DNA from: VBDM01 sp964430565
GTDB taxonomy: Bacteria; Pseudomonadota; Gammaproteobacteria; Burkholderiales; SG8-39
DNA: 64,000 bases
Direction: 5' to 3'
NCBI GenBank assembly: GCA_964430565.1
Contig: CAYSFD010000025.1
Span: forward strand, 1-64,000
Each line of letters opens with the position of its first letter. Position 1 is the stretch's first letter. Shown piece after piece: positions 8,515 to 17,186 of this stretch. A program made the position numbers and the translations under genes. The notes beneath the pieces were generated by a model. The model made no database searches and was not told the origin of the DNA. It saw only the letters and a list, made by a program, of their open reading frames with translations.

Positions 8515-9260
8515 CCGATTCCCTGGGACATCGCGGTAAATTCGGCGTGCTCGCGCCCTCGACCAATACCTCGGTGCAGCCCGAATTCGACGCGATGCGG
8601 CCGTGGGGCATCACCCACCACCACTCGCGCCTGATCATCCCCGACTCCAAGGTGACCGACGACAAGAGCTTCATGGTGATGATGGAGGACATCCGCGCGG
8701 CGCTGTTTCCCGCGCTCGAGGCGGTCATGACCTGCCACCCGGATTACGTGGTGCTGGGCATGTCGGCGGAGACCTTCTGGGATGGCCTCGATGGTTCCAA
8801 GCAGTTGCAGCGCAAGCTCGACAAGGTGGCCAAATGCGGCGTGGTGATGGGCTCCGACGCTTGCCAGGCGGCACTGCGCGCCTGCGGCCGCGGCATCAGG
8901 CGCATCGGCGTCATCACCCCGTACATGCCGGTGGGTGACCTGCAGGTGCGGCGCTTTTTCACCGAGTGCGGCTTCGAGGTGGTGAACCTGCTCGGCCTGA
9001 AATGCAAGAGCCCGGTCCTGATTGCGCACGAGTCCAAGGAAACGCTGCGCGACGCGATCATCAAGGTCAACCGCGGCAAGGTGGACGCCATCGTCCAGGT
9101 CGGCACCAACCTGGCGATGGCCGAAGTCGCCGCGATGGCCGAGTTCTGGCTCGGCAAGCCGGTGATCGCGATCAACACCGCCACTTACTGGTATGCGTTG
9201 CGCCAGTACGGCATCAAGGACAAGGTGTACGGCTGGGGCTCTTTGTTGGCGCAAAATTGA
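8511..9260 (+). CDS. Asp/Glu racemase-superfamily protein (maleate isomerase/arylmalonate decarboxylase-like), both cysteines missing
   Basis: A 249-aa member of the Asp/Glu/hydantoin racemase superfamily, close in outline to maleate cis-trans isomerase and arylmalonate decarboxylase. The N-terminal FGVLAPSTNTSVQPEFDAM is the family's substrate-binding start. At the two positions that normally carry catalytic cysteines it reads VVLGMSAETFWDG and IVQVGTNLAMAEV, with Met and Gly in place of Cys. Classical isomerase chemistry through paired cysteines is therefore unlikely; a cofactor-free decarboxylase, lyase or non-catalytic role must be considered. The start ATG overlaps the previous stop (ATGA) and the next gene begins at an overlapping TTGA. 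Compare the second family member at 14024, which keeps both cysteines. Confidence 0.8.
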   Translation: MTDSLGHRGKFGVLAPSTNTSVQPEFDAMRPWGITHHHSRLIIPDSKVTDDKSFMVMMEDIRAALFPALEAVMTCHPDYVVLGMSAETFWDGLDGSKQLQRKLDKVAKCGVVMGSDACQAALRACGRGIRRIGVITPYMPVGDLQVRRFFTECGFEVVNLLGLKCKSPVLIAHESKETLRDAIIKVNRGKVDAIVQVGTNLAMAEVAAMAEFWLGKPVIAINTATYWYALRQYGIKDKVYGWGSLLAQN

Positions 9261-10384
9261 AACGGGTATTGATTGCCGGCGCCGGACCGGTCGGACTCAC
9301 CGCGGCTTACGCGCTCACGCGCGCCGGCATCGCGGTGAGCGTTTTCGAGCGCGGCGCCGAGCTTGCCGAGGACCTGCGCGCCTCGACTTGGCATCCGCCG
9401 ACACTCGACATGATGGAAGAACTCGGCCTCATCGACGAGATACTGTCGCAAGGGTTGAAGGCGCGCTATACGCAGCACCGTGACCGCAAGACCGGCGCCA
9501 TCGCCGAATTCGACATGGAACTGCTGCGCGGCGAGACCAATCATCCCTACCGGATACAGTACGAACAGTTCAAGTACTCGCGACTCGTCCACGGACGCCT
9601 CGACGCCGAGGTCAAATTCAATGCCGGCGTTGCGGCCGTTTCCCAGAGCGACGATGCCGTCAAAGTGATTCTCGAGGATGGCTCGGAGCACGCCGGTGAC
9701 TACCTGATCGGCGCCGATGGCGCCTCGAGCGCGGTGCGGCGCGCCATCGGCATTGAATTCGAAGGGATGACCTTCCCCGAGCGCTTTTTCGTCGTCAGCA
9801 CCCCATTCGATTTCACCACGGCGCTCGAGCGGCTGTGCTTTGTCAACTACATCGCCGACACCGACGAGTTCTGCGTGTTGCTCAAGGTGCCCGGGCTGTG
9901 GCGCTGCCTGTTCCCAACGCAGGATGAGAGCGACGCGCAGGTGCTTGCCTCCGGGCCGCAGAAACTCCAGGGCGTCTTCGCAAGGAACGAACCCTACGAG
10001 ACAGTGCACAGGACGCTGTACAGCGTGCACCAGCGCGTCGCGACTAAATACCGAGTTGGCCGCGCGTTCCTCGCCGGGGACGCCGCGCACATCAACAATC
10101 CGCTTGGCGGCATGGGCATGAACGGCGGCCTGCACGACGTCTTGAATTTATGTGAGAAACTCGAAAAAGGTGAAAACCTCGATCTGTACGAGGCGCAGCG
10201 GCGGCCGGTGGCGATCGAATACATCAATGCAAACACCGCGCGCAATCGCAAACTGATGTCGGAGCGCGATCCGACGGCGCGCCGGCGCGCACAGGATGAA
10301 ATATGCCGTATCGCCGCTGACCCGGTCGCGGCGAAAGCGTTTCTGATGAAGAGTTCAATGATTGAAACCCTGAGGAGACGTTGA
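9257..10384 (+). CDS. FAD-dependent aromatic-type monooxygenase
   Basis: Flavin monooxygenase of the p-hydroxybenzoate hydroxylase (class A) group, 375 aa. The Rossmann GxGxxG is at the extreme N-terminus (KRVLIAGAGPVGLTAA), the NADPH/FAD DG motif is GADGASSAVR, and the FAD-binding GD motif is AFLAGDAAHINNPLGGMGMN. The start is TTG 9257, which overlaps the preceding stop by four bases; the reading frame is open upstream, but starting earlier would destroy the overlap pattern and displace the Rossmann motif from the N-terminus. It would hydroxylate an aromatic or heteroaromatic ring or a similar enolisable substrate, consistent with a catabolic operon. No ring-cleavage dioxygenase is adjacent. 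Confidence 0.9.
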   Translation: MKRVLIAGAGPVGLTAAYALTRAGIAVSVFERGAELAEDLRASTWHPPTLDMMEELGLIDEILSQGLKARYTQHRDRKTGAIAEFDMELLRGETNHPYRIQYEQFKYSRLVHGRLDAEVKFNAGVAAVSQSDDAVKVILEDGSEHAGDYLIGADGASSAVRRAIGIEFEGMTFPERFFVVSTPFDFTTALERLCFVNYIADTDEFCVLLKVPGLWRCLFPTQDESDAQVLASGPQKLQGVFARNEPYETVHRTLYSVHQRVATKYRVGRAFLAGDAAHINNPLGGMGMNGGLHDVLNLCEKLEKGENLDLYEAQRRPVAIEYINANTARNRKLMSERDPTARRRAQDEICRIAADPVAAKAFLMKSSMIETLRRR

Positions 10385-11325
10385 TGATGCGAATTTTTTC
10401 CGTACTGACCGGAATACTGCTGTGCGAAAGTGCATTCGCCCAGGTAGTCGGGCTGGGAACCACCCAGGCTGGCGCCACCAACCAATTATCGACCGGCATC
10501 GCCAAGGTGGTATCGGACAAAGGTGGCCTGCAGATGCGCACGCAGCCGATGGCCGGTGCTGCGCAGTACGCGCCGCTGGTCAACCGCGGCGACATCGAGT
10601 TCGGCATTTCCAACGTACCCGAGCTTCACTATCTCGTCGCCGGGCAGGTGATCGTCGAGCGCGCCAATCCCGACCTGCGCATGGTGGCGCGCCTGGTGCC
10701 CTGGTACAACGGCCTGGTAGTGAAGAAGGACAGCCCGATCAAGTCGCTCAAGGACTTGAAGGGGCAGCCGGTGCCCGCCGGCTTCCCCGGCAACCCGCTC
10801 GGCAAGGTGCTGATATCCGGTTACCTCGCCAACGCCGGCATGGGCTTCGAGGACACGCGCCAGGTGCTGGTACCGGCATTCCCGCGCATGTTCGACGCCT
10901 TCAAGCAGCAGCAGACCGCCGTAAGCATCGCCACCATCGGCATGGCGCAGCTCAGGGAATGGGAGTCGGCGCTCGGCGGCGTGCGTTTCCTGTCGTTCGA
11001 TCCATCGCCCGCCGCGGTCGCCGCGGTCACGCGCTTTGTGCCGCACAGTTACGTCGTCGAGGTCAAGCCGGGACCGGGCAACGTCGGCGTCGACACACCG
11101 ACCAACATGCTGGTGTACGACTATGCGTTGTGGGTGAACGCCAAGGTCGCCGACGACGTGGTCGCCAGGGTGGCGCAGGCGCTGTACGACAACCCGGGCG
11201 AGCTCAAAGCGAGCAGCCCGCTGTGGGCCGAGTTCGATATCGCGCAACTGGGGCGCGACGTCGGCATCCAGTACCACCCCGGCGCAGTGAAGGTCTACCA
11301 GGCGAAGGGCATTTGGAAGCGCTAG
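10384..11325 (+). CDS. TAXI-family TRAP transporter solute receptor
   Basis: Periplasmic binding protein of the TAXI type (313 aa), partner of the fused permease encoded next. ATG 10384 is preferred because GGAG lies 6 bases upstream; the in-frame TTG three bases earlier is too close. The A of the ATG is the last base of the monooxygenase stop. A signal peptide ends at ESAFA, and the mature chain opens VVGLGTTQAGATNQL, close to the TAXI pattern in which the family name motif sits near the N-terminus. Later segments GDIEFGISNVPELHY and GFPGNPLGKVLISGYL fit the ligand cleft. TAXI systems commonly take up organic acids; the ligand is unknown. Confidence 0.9.
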   Translation: MMRIFSVLTGILLCESAFAQVVGLGTTQAGATNQLSTGIAKVVSDKGGLQMRTQPMAGAAQYAPLVNRGDIEFGISNVPELHYLVAGQVIVERANPDLRMVARLVPWYNGLVVKKDSPIKSLKDLKGQPVPAGFPGNPLGKVLISGYLANAGMGFEDTRQVLVPAFPRMFDAFKQQQTAVSIATIGMAQLREWESALGGVRFLSFDPSPAAVAAVTRFVPHSYVVEVKPGPGNVGVDTPTNMLVYDYALWVNAKVADDVVARVAQALYDNPGELKASSPLWAEFDIAQLGRDVGIQYHPGAVKVYQAKGIWKR

Positions 11326-13196
11326 TTGCAACGGCCGGCGCCCTGATCGCCGCCGCCGGGATCGTCTGGGGTCTCGACCTGCCGACAAAACTCGGCTGGC
11401 TGGTCTACCAGGAGCAATTCATCGCAGCATTGCTGGGCCTGGCGCTCGCCATCGCGTTTCTGCGTAATCAACAACCCACCGGAAAAATACGCGACACTGC
11501 GTTTGCGCTCGCCGGCCTGCTTGCGGGCCTGTGGGTGGCAGTACGCTATCCGCTGCTGCAGGCCGACGTGCTCGGCCATCCCACCGAAACGCTGGCGCTC
11601 TCGGTCGTTCTCCTGGTGATAGTGCTCGAAGCCTGCCGCAGGTCGGCAGGCGTGGCGCTGACGCTGGTGTTTGCCTTTTTCTTCGCTTGGGCGCTGTGGG
11701 GCCACCTGATGCCTGGAATGCTGCAGACGAAAGAGGTCCGCTTGACGCGCCTGCTGCCGTATCTCGCCCTCGACACCTCCAGCCTGCTCGGCCAGGCGCT
11801 CATCATCGCCGCCACCACGGTGATCGCTTTCATTTTCTTCGGCCGGGTGCTGCAGGCCTGCGGCGGCGCCGATTTTTTCAACGATATTTCGACCGCGCTG
11901 TTCGGCCGCTTCCGTGGCGGCACCGGCAAGGTCGAGGTAGTGGCTTCCGCGCTGTTTGGCACCATCTCGGGCAGTGCGGTGGCGAACGTGATGTCGACCG
12001 GCATCATCACCATTCCCAACATGAAGAAGGCCGGTTACACCGCCGAGACCGCGGGCGGCGTCGAGGCAGTGTCTTCAACCGGCGGCCAGATCATGCCGCC
12101 GGTGATGGGTGCGGCCGCCTTTCTGATGGCCGAAAACCTGCAAATGCGCTACGCGGAAATCGCGCTCGCGGCGCTGGTGCCGGCGCTTCTTTACTACGTG
12201 TCGGTGTTTACCCAGGTCGACCTTGAGGCGGCAAAGAGCCGTATCGGCGGGCTCGACCCGGCGTCACTGCCGCGGCCTATCCGGGTGATGCGCGCCGGCT
12301 GGTTCTTTCTGGTGCCGTTCGCAGCGCTCTTCTATCTCATGTTTTCACTCGACATGCAGGCCGAGGAATCGGTGCTGATGGGCGTCGTGGTGATGCTGCC
12401 CTTCGCGTTTCTGATCGGCTATGGCGACCGGACACTCAACTGGCGCGGCTTGCTCGGGGCGCTCGCCGACACCGGCAAGGATGCCGCGGATATCCTGATC
12501 ATCTGCGCGGTCGCCGGTGCGGTCATCGGGCTACTCAACATTACCGGCCTGGCGCTAGGTCTGTCGCTTACCCTGGTCAAGCTGGGCCAGGGAAACCTGA
12601 TGCTGCTTTTGTTCGCGACCGCAGTCATGTGCATCATCCTCGGCATGGGGCTGCCGACCACCGGCGTATACCTTCTGGTCGCGGTGCTTGCCACGGCGCC
12701 GCTGATTCAGCTGGGTGTGCCGCCGCTTGCGGCCCACATGTTCGTATTCTTCTACGGCTGCCTGTCGATGATCACGCCGCCGGTGGCGATGGCGGCGTTT
12801 GCCGCCGCGCTGATTGCGCAGGCAAGCCCGATGCGCGTCGGACTCGCCGCCTGCCGCCTGGGATGGCCGGCGTTCGTGCTGCCCTTCCTTTTTGTCTGGT
12901 CGCCGACGCTGCTGCTGCGCGGCAATCCGCTGGACATCGTGATCTCGGTCACCGCCGCGATGGCGGGTGTCTGGTTCGGCTCGGTGGCGATCGCCGGCTA
13001 TCTGTTCCGCGATCTGGGCATGGTGCGGCGGTTCGCCTTCGGCGTTACCGCGGCCCTCATGCTGCTGCCCAGCGACGCCTTTCCCGGTGGACTCTGGCTG
13101 CAGCTCGTCGGAATCGTCGCCGGCGTATTGTTGATAATCTTTGAGATGAGACAAACCCATGAACGCAAAGACCGCCCGCCTCGCCCGGCGCCTTGA
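11313..13196 (+). CDS. TRAP transporter fused DctQM-type permease (TAXI-associated)
   Basis: Sodium-coupled secondary transporter in which the small four-helix and large twelve-helix TRAP subunits are one polypeptide of about 627 aa. The start is uncertain: TTG 11313, with AAGGGC just upstream, overlaps the receptor gene by 13 bases and leaves only a few residues before the first hydrophobic helix. Numerous membrane helices follow. Typical large-subunit motifs are GTISGSAVANVMSTGIITIPNMKKAGY, split here as GTISGSAVANVMSTG and ITIPNMKKAGY, then SSTGGQIMPPVMGAAAF and GMGLPTTGVYLLVA. The open frame continues some 890 bases upstream inside the receptor gene, but that part is out-of-frame coding shadow and was excluded. 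Confidence 0.92.
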   Translation: MEALVATAGALIAAAGIVWGLDLPTKLGWLVYQEQFIAALLGLALAIAFLRNQQPTGKIRDTAFALAGLLAGLWVAVRYPLLQADVLGHPTETLALSVVLLVIVLEACRRSAGVALTLVFAFFFAWALWGHLMPGMLQTKEVRLTRLLPYLALDTSSLLGQALIIAATTVIAFIFFGRVLQACGGADFFNDISTALFGRFRGGTGKVEVVASALFGTISGSAVANVMSTGIITIPNMKKAGYTAETAGGVEAVSSTGGQIMPPVMGAAAFLMAENLQMRYAEIALAALVPALLYYVSVFTQVDLEAAKSRIGGLDPASLPRPIRVMRAGWFFLVPFAALFYLMFSLDMQAEESVLMGVVVMLPFAFLIGYGDRTLNWRGLLGALADTGKDAADILIICAVAGAVIGLLNITGLALGLSLTLVKLGQGNLMLLLFATAVMCIILGMGLPTTGVYLLVAVLATAPLIQLGVPPLAAHMFVFFYGCLSMITPPVAMAAFAAALIAQASPMRVGLAACRLGWPAFVLPFLFVWSPTLLLRGNPLDIVISVTAAMAGVWFGSVAIAGYLFRDLGMVRRFAFGVTAALMLLPSDAFPGGLWLQLVGIVAGVLLIIFEMRQTHERKDRPPRPAP

Positions 13197-14034
13197 ACAC
13201 AAGGAATTGATTATTGCGCCGGGCATCTTCGAGCTGATTTCGGCGAAGATCGCCGACCGGCTCGGCTTCGATTGCCTGTACTGCACCGGCTACGGCATGG
13301 TCGCCTCGCACCTCGGCCTGCCCGATGCCGGGCTCGCCACCTACACCGACATGGTCGGGCGGGTGGCGCAGATCGCGAAGATGACGGCGACGCCGTTCAT
13401 CGCCGACGGCGATACCGGCTATGGCGGCCTGCTCAATGTGCGGCACACGGTGCAAGGCTACGAGGCGGCGGGCGCCTGCGGCATCCAGCTGGAAGACCAG
13501 GAATTCCCCAAGAAGTGCGGCCACATGCTGGGCCGGCGCGTGATTCCCGCCGCCGATATGGCCGCCAAGGTGCGCGTCGCGGTGGACAGCCGCGACGACA
13601 CGGATTTCCTCATCATCGCGCGCACCGACGCGCGCACCACGCTCGGCCTCGACGAAGCGCTGCGGCGCGCCGAGCTCTACCTCAAGGCGGGCGCCGATGT
13701 GCTGTTTGTCGAATCACCCGAGTCGATCGAGGAGATGCGCAAGATCGGTGAAACCTTCAGCGGCATACCGTTGCTGGCGAACATGGTGGAAGGCGGCCGC
13801 ACGCCGCTGCTCGACCGGAAAACCCTCGAGGAGCTGGGCTATCGCATCGCCATCTTTCCGGCACTGGGATTTCTTGCCATGGGTGCGGTTCTGGAACAGG
13901 TTTACCTGGAGCTCAAAGGTGCGGGCACCAGCAAGGATTTGCAGGTGCCACTTTACGATTTCAGGAAATTCAGCGAGCTGATGGGTTTCGACGCGGTGTC
14001 GAAATTTGACGAGCGCTACAAAGATGGCGCTTAA
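13159..14034 (+). CDS. Isocitrate lyase/PEP mutase-family lyase (oxaloacetate decarboxylase or 2-methylisocitrate-lyase-like)
   Basis: TIM-barrel C-C lyase of 291 aa. Metal and substrate motifs are present: YCTGYGMVASHLGLPD, the Mg-binding FIADGDTGYGG, the EDQ motif (GIQLEDQEFPKKCGHM) containing the KKCGH active-site loop, and FLIIARTDAR. These fit cleavage of a 2-hydroxy or 2-oxo dicarboxylate, as in oxaloacetate decarboxylase, methylisocitrate lyase or 2,3-dimethylmalate lyase. The gene overlaps the transporter gene by 38 bases. In the operon it probably acts late, splitting a dicarboxylate product into central metabolites. The precise substrate is not determined by the visible residues. 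Confidence 0.9.
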   Translation: MNAKTARLARRLEHKELIIAPGIFELISAKIADRLGFDCLYCTGYGMVASHLGLPDAGLATYTDMVGRVAQIAKMTATPFIADGDTGYGGLLNVRHTVQGYEAAGACGIQLEDQEFPKKCGHMLGRRVIPAADMAAKVRVAVDSRDDTDFLIIARTDARTTLGLDEALRRAELYLKAGADVLFVESPESIEEMRKIGETFSGIPLLANMVEGGRTPLLDRKTLEELGYRIAIFPALGFLAMGAVLEQVYLELKGAGTSKDLQVPLYDFRKFSELMGFDAVSKFDERYKDGA

Positions 14035-14740
14035 GCTCGGCCTGATCGCCCCGCCGACCAACACCGTCAACCAGGCCGAATGGGAGCGCATGGCACCTGC
14101 CGGCGTCAGCTTTGCGCTGGTGCGCATGCCATTGCATGCCGATACCGATAGCGAGGAAGGAAAAAAAGCGCTTTATGCGGACCTGCAAGAAGCGATCAGC
14201 GAGTTGGCAAAGTACCGGCCCGATGCCATCGCCTATGGCTGCACCGCAGGCTCCATGGTGCTGCCTCTGGACACGATTCCTGCCTTCATTCAGAAAGCAT
14301 CGGGCGTTCCCGGCATCGCCACCGCCCCGGCGCTGGTGCATGCCTGCCGTGCCCTCAACCTCTCCAGGATTTCCCTGGCCACGCCCTACCACGATGCCCT
14401 GAATGAACATGAACGGCAATTCTTCGCAGCCAATGCCATCGAAGTGGTGCAAATGAAAGGCCTGGGAATAGGCGCCGGCGGGCCGCAGGAATACGTCAAC
14501 ATCGCCAGGGTTGCGAAGCAGAAAGTCTACGAGCACTGCAGGTCGGCCGACGTGCCGGTCGCCCAGGGCATGATCATCAGCTGCACCGATTTCGCGGCGC
14601 TGGAGGCGATTCCGCGGCTGGAAGCGGAGCTCGGCAAACCGGTGATCTCCTCCAATCTGGCGACGTTCTGGATGACGCTGCGCGTCGCGGGTTTCCGCGA
14701 CCTGCTGCAGGGTTTTGGCACTTTGCTGACGGCGCGCTGA
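14024..14740 (+). CDS. Maleate isomerase-like Asp/Glu racemase-superfamily enzyme, both cysteines present
   Basis: Second racemase-fold enzyme of the operon, 238 aa from ATG 14024, which overlaps the lyase gene by 11 bases. An in-frame TTG 18 bases earlier is possible but has no obvious ribosome site. The start LKLGLIAPPTNTVNQAEW is typical of maleate isomerase and related enzymes. The two catalytic cysteines appear in IAYGCTAGSMVLP and MIISCTDFAALEA. It should thus be a cofactor-independent isomerase or racemase acting on a dicarboxylate such as maleate. It closes the overlapping eight-gene operon. The 174 bases after it show no clear terminator. Confidence 0.87.
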   Translation: MALKLGLIAPPTNTVNQAEWERMAPAGVSFALVRMPLHADTDSEEGKKALYADLQEAISELAKYRPDAIAYGCTAGSMVLPLDTIPAFIQKASGVPGIATAPALVHACRALNLSRISLATPYHDALNEHERQFFAANAIEVVQMKGLGIGAGGPQEYVNIARVAKQKVYEHCRSADVPVAQGMIISCTDFAALEAIPRLEAELGKPVISSNLATFWMTLRVAGFRDLLQGFGTLLTAR

Positions 14741-14914
14741 TTAGTGATGATGAATTTCTTGGTACTGTTCCCAAGTGCTCTTGTTCTCGCTTATCGTAGA
14801 GCATGTGCTGGTTCGTGCCGTCTAACAATTAGAACTACCAGGAGCCCGTACTGAAGCGCATTTTCAAAACCAATTGAAGGATATTTAGAAACCCCTGGAC
14901 ACCGCTGGACACTA

Positions 14915-15988
14915 TTAACGTCTTTCCACCCACCACATCATTAGCGCCGCTGCCCCGAGGAAAACCGCGCTGGGCAGAGCCGCGCTGAGCAAGGGTTGCC
15001 AGCTCTGAAGCTGTCCAATATGCGAAAAGAGGCTGTTCAGCATGTGAAAAAAAATCCCGAGCATGATGCCCAGAAACACTTTCAGCCCCACGCCCCCGGC
15101 CCGGACATGGATGTAGGCGAAAGGCAATGCGAGCGCCATCATGACCAGGGAGACAAATGGATAGATGAGTTTTTTCCACATGGCGATTTCATATTGCCCG
15201 GTCTTTTGCCGGTTATCCGACAAATGCCGTGAGTACTGGTAGAGGTTCCACGCCGACATCCGCTCCGGCCTTACAAACAGCACTGAGAGAATGTCCGGGG
15301 TGAGCACCGAGTTCCAATCCATTTCTTCCGAGCGCAGCACGCTGCTGCCTGTGGATTCGAAACCCGTGTGCACGACGTCGCGCAACCGCCAGACATTCTT
15401 GCCGATGTACCGGCCTTGCTTTGCGAAGCTGATCGATTTGAGCCGGTATTGATCGTCGAACTCAAACACCCTGACATCCGTGAGGTTGGCGTCGGGCTGG
15501 ACTTCTCGAATGTTAACGAAGCGGCGGTCGTCCTTCACCCAAAGCCCCGTATGGAATTCCCCGGCCACGATGGCGCTGGTCATGGAAAGCTTGAGTTGTT
15601 TCGCCACGCGCTCTGAAACCGGCGTGATCAGTTCGCCGAACACGAGCGTGGCCACCGCAAAGACGATGCCGATGCGAAACAGAGTGCTTATCGCGCGCCA
15701 GGGCGCCAGGCCCGAGCCCCGCATCACGGTGTATTCGGAATTGGCGGCGAGATGCGAAAGGGCGTAGAGGGTTCCGATCAGCACCGCAACGGGAAAAAGT
15801 TCATAGACATGGCTCGGCACGCTCAGGGCAACGAACGAGAGTGCGTGTTGCACCCGGTACTCACCCTTTCCGATGTCTTTCAGTTCATTGATCAAGTCGA
15901 AAAAGGCGAACAAGCCGAGAAAAGCGGCAAAAACAAGCAGCGTCGCGCCGTAGATCTCCCTCGCCAGATAGGTCCGCAAAGTATCCAC
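14915..15988 (-). CDS. lptG: LPS export ABC transporter permease LptG
   Basis: Inner-membrane subunit of the Lpt complex (LptB2FG), which extracts lipopolysaccharide from the inner membrane and pushes it along the LptA bridge. The protein is 357 aa from GTG 15988, the normal LptG length; the frame stays open upstream, but that part lies inside lptF. The start is one base after the lptF stop. The N-terminal helix DTLRTYLAREIYGATLLVF, the coupling region STLFRIGIVFAVATLVFGEL, a periplasmic beta-jellyroll in the middle and three C-terminal helices are visible. Translational coupling to lptF is likely. Essential in most LPS-producing Gram-negatives. Confidence 0.94.
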   Translation of the reverse strand: MDTLRTYLAREIYGATLLVFAAFLGLFAFFDLINELKDIGKGEYRVQHALSFVALSVPSHVYELFPVAVLIGTLYALSHLAANSEYTVMRGSGLAPWRAISTLFRIGIVFAVATLVFGELITPVSERVAKQLKLSMTSAIVAGEFHTGLWVKDDRRFVNIREVQPDANLTDVRVFEFDDQYRLKSISFAKQGRYIGKNVWRLRDVVHTGFESTGSSVLRSEEMDWNSVLTPDILSVLFVRPERMSAWNLYQYSRHLSDNRQKTGQYEIAMWKKLIYPFVSLVMMALALPFAYIHVRAGGVGLKVFLGIMLGIFFHMLNSLFSHIGQLQSWQPLLSAALPSAVFLGAAALMMWWVERR

Positions 15989-15989
15989 T

Positions 15990-17066
15990 TCAGCGCCACC
16001 CGAGCAGCGAACCCACGCGAAGCCGCCTGTAGAAGAGCAGCACGAGGATTCCGAGCATCCCCGCGTGCACCGCCCACCAGCCGGTACCGAAAGCCAGCCG
16101 CCCTTGGGAGACCCACGCCTGGGCGATACCGAGCAAGTTGACATAAACCACAGAGGTGAGAAGCGCAAAGAGGAGATTCACCGAACGGCTCGCTCTTGGG
16201 TTCACGAACGACAAGGGAATTGCAAGCAATGCAAGAATCAACGTGGCGATCGGCAAGCCCACGCGCCACAGCAGCTCGGCCAGGTTGGAATTGCTTGGCG
16301 CTTGGAGCAAGGCGAGAGTGGACATTGCCTTGGAGGAAGCCTGCTCTGCCTGCGTCCCGCGCGTCTGGACTTTCATCGCATAGCGCTGGAAGTCCATCAC
16401 TTTGAAATCGAGATTGCCCGGGATCCCCTCATAGCGCCGCCCGTCGAGCAATACGACGAAGCGGTCACCATTCTCCGCCAACTCCCGATATCCACGCCGG
16501 CTTACCGTAATGCCGAGCCGGCCCTGTTGCATTTGCGCGATAAACACGTTCTGAACGTTGGTCTGGTCGCCTGCAATCTCCTCCATAAAAAACACACGGT
16601 CTGCGCCTAGCGCTTCCCGGAAAACACCGGGCGCGACCCGCGAGGCCTCGTCGCGCAGATTCAGCTGGCGCCGGTATTCCTCGGCTTTGCCGATAGCCCA
16701 GGGCGACAAGAACAACGAAAGCAACGCCACGAGGGCGACAAGCGGCGAGGCAAACAGAAGCACCGGACGGACCCACGCGAGGAGCGACAGACCCGATCCG
16801 AACCAAATCACCATCTCCGACTCGCGGTAGCTGCGAGAGAGCGTCATGAGCACCGAAATGAAAAGCGTCAAGGACAGCAACACCGGAAGATAGTTCAAGG
16901 CGGAAAATGTGAGCAGCGCAACCACACCTTCGGAGAGCACTTTTCCTATCGCCGCCTGGCCGAGCAGCCGGATGAGCTGCGTCGTCAACGTGATGGCAAA
17001 CAGCGCCGCGAACACCGCAAGTGCGAGGTTGCCGAATTCACGCAGAAGAGAGCGCTGAAAGATCAC
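15990..17066 (-). CDS. lptF: LPS export ABC transporter permease LptF
   Basis: Partner of LptG in the LPS extractor, 358 aa. The start is GTG 17066, giving VIFQRSLLREFGN followed at once by the first membrane helix; upstream in-frame codons run into the pepA promoter region and lack membrane features. The typical segment SRSYRESEMVIWFGSGLSL, the coupling helix, is seen around residues 80-100. A periplasmic jellyroll domain follows with REALGADRVFFMEEI, and the C-terminal helices include VGLPIATLILALLAIPLSF. The gene is divergent from pepA across a 120-base gap, an arrangement seen widely in beta- and gammaproteobacteria. Confidence 0.94.
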   Translation of the reverse strand: MIFQRSLLREFGNLALAVFAALFAITLTTQLIRLLGQAAIGKVLSEGVVALLTFSALNYLPVLLSLTLFISVLMTLSRSYRESEMVIWFGSGLSLLAWVRPVLLFASPLVALVALLSLFLSPWAIGKAEEYRRQLNLRDEASRVAPGVFREALGADRVFFMEEIAGDQTNVQNVFIAQMQQGRLGITVSRRGYRELAENGDRFVVLLDGRRYEGIPGNLDFKVMDFQRYAMKVQTRGTQAEQASSKAMSTLALLQAPSNSNLAELLWRVGLPIATLILALLAIPLSFVNPRASRSVNLLFALLTSVVYVNLLGIAQAWVSQGRLAFGTGWWAVHAGMLGILVLLFYRRLRVGSLLGWR

Positions 17067-17186
17067 TTTGCGAAATCGATCGGAGTCAGGAACGCAGTCG
17101 GATCGTGGGCCGAAGATGCCGTGATGCTTTGACTTCGGCGAAGCAAACCGGGGATAATCCTTGCACGCTCCCCGAATCGAGGCCGA

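Noticed and set aside
10422..11312. Long N-terminal extension of the fused TRAP permease
   Set aside because: The open frame runs back through the TAXI receptor gene but encodes no membrane helices there; fused TRAP permeases are near 630-680 residues, which fits the TTG at 11313.
6932..14740. Assignment of the operon to nicotinate degradation (nic genes)
   Set aside because: Amidase, FAD monooxygenase and maleate-isomerase-like genes fit, but dihydroxypyridine dioxygenase and N-formylmaleamate deformylase are missing and a lyase is added, so the name is not justified.
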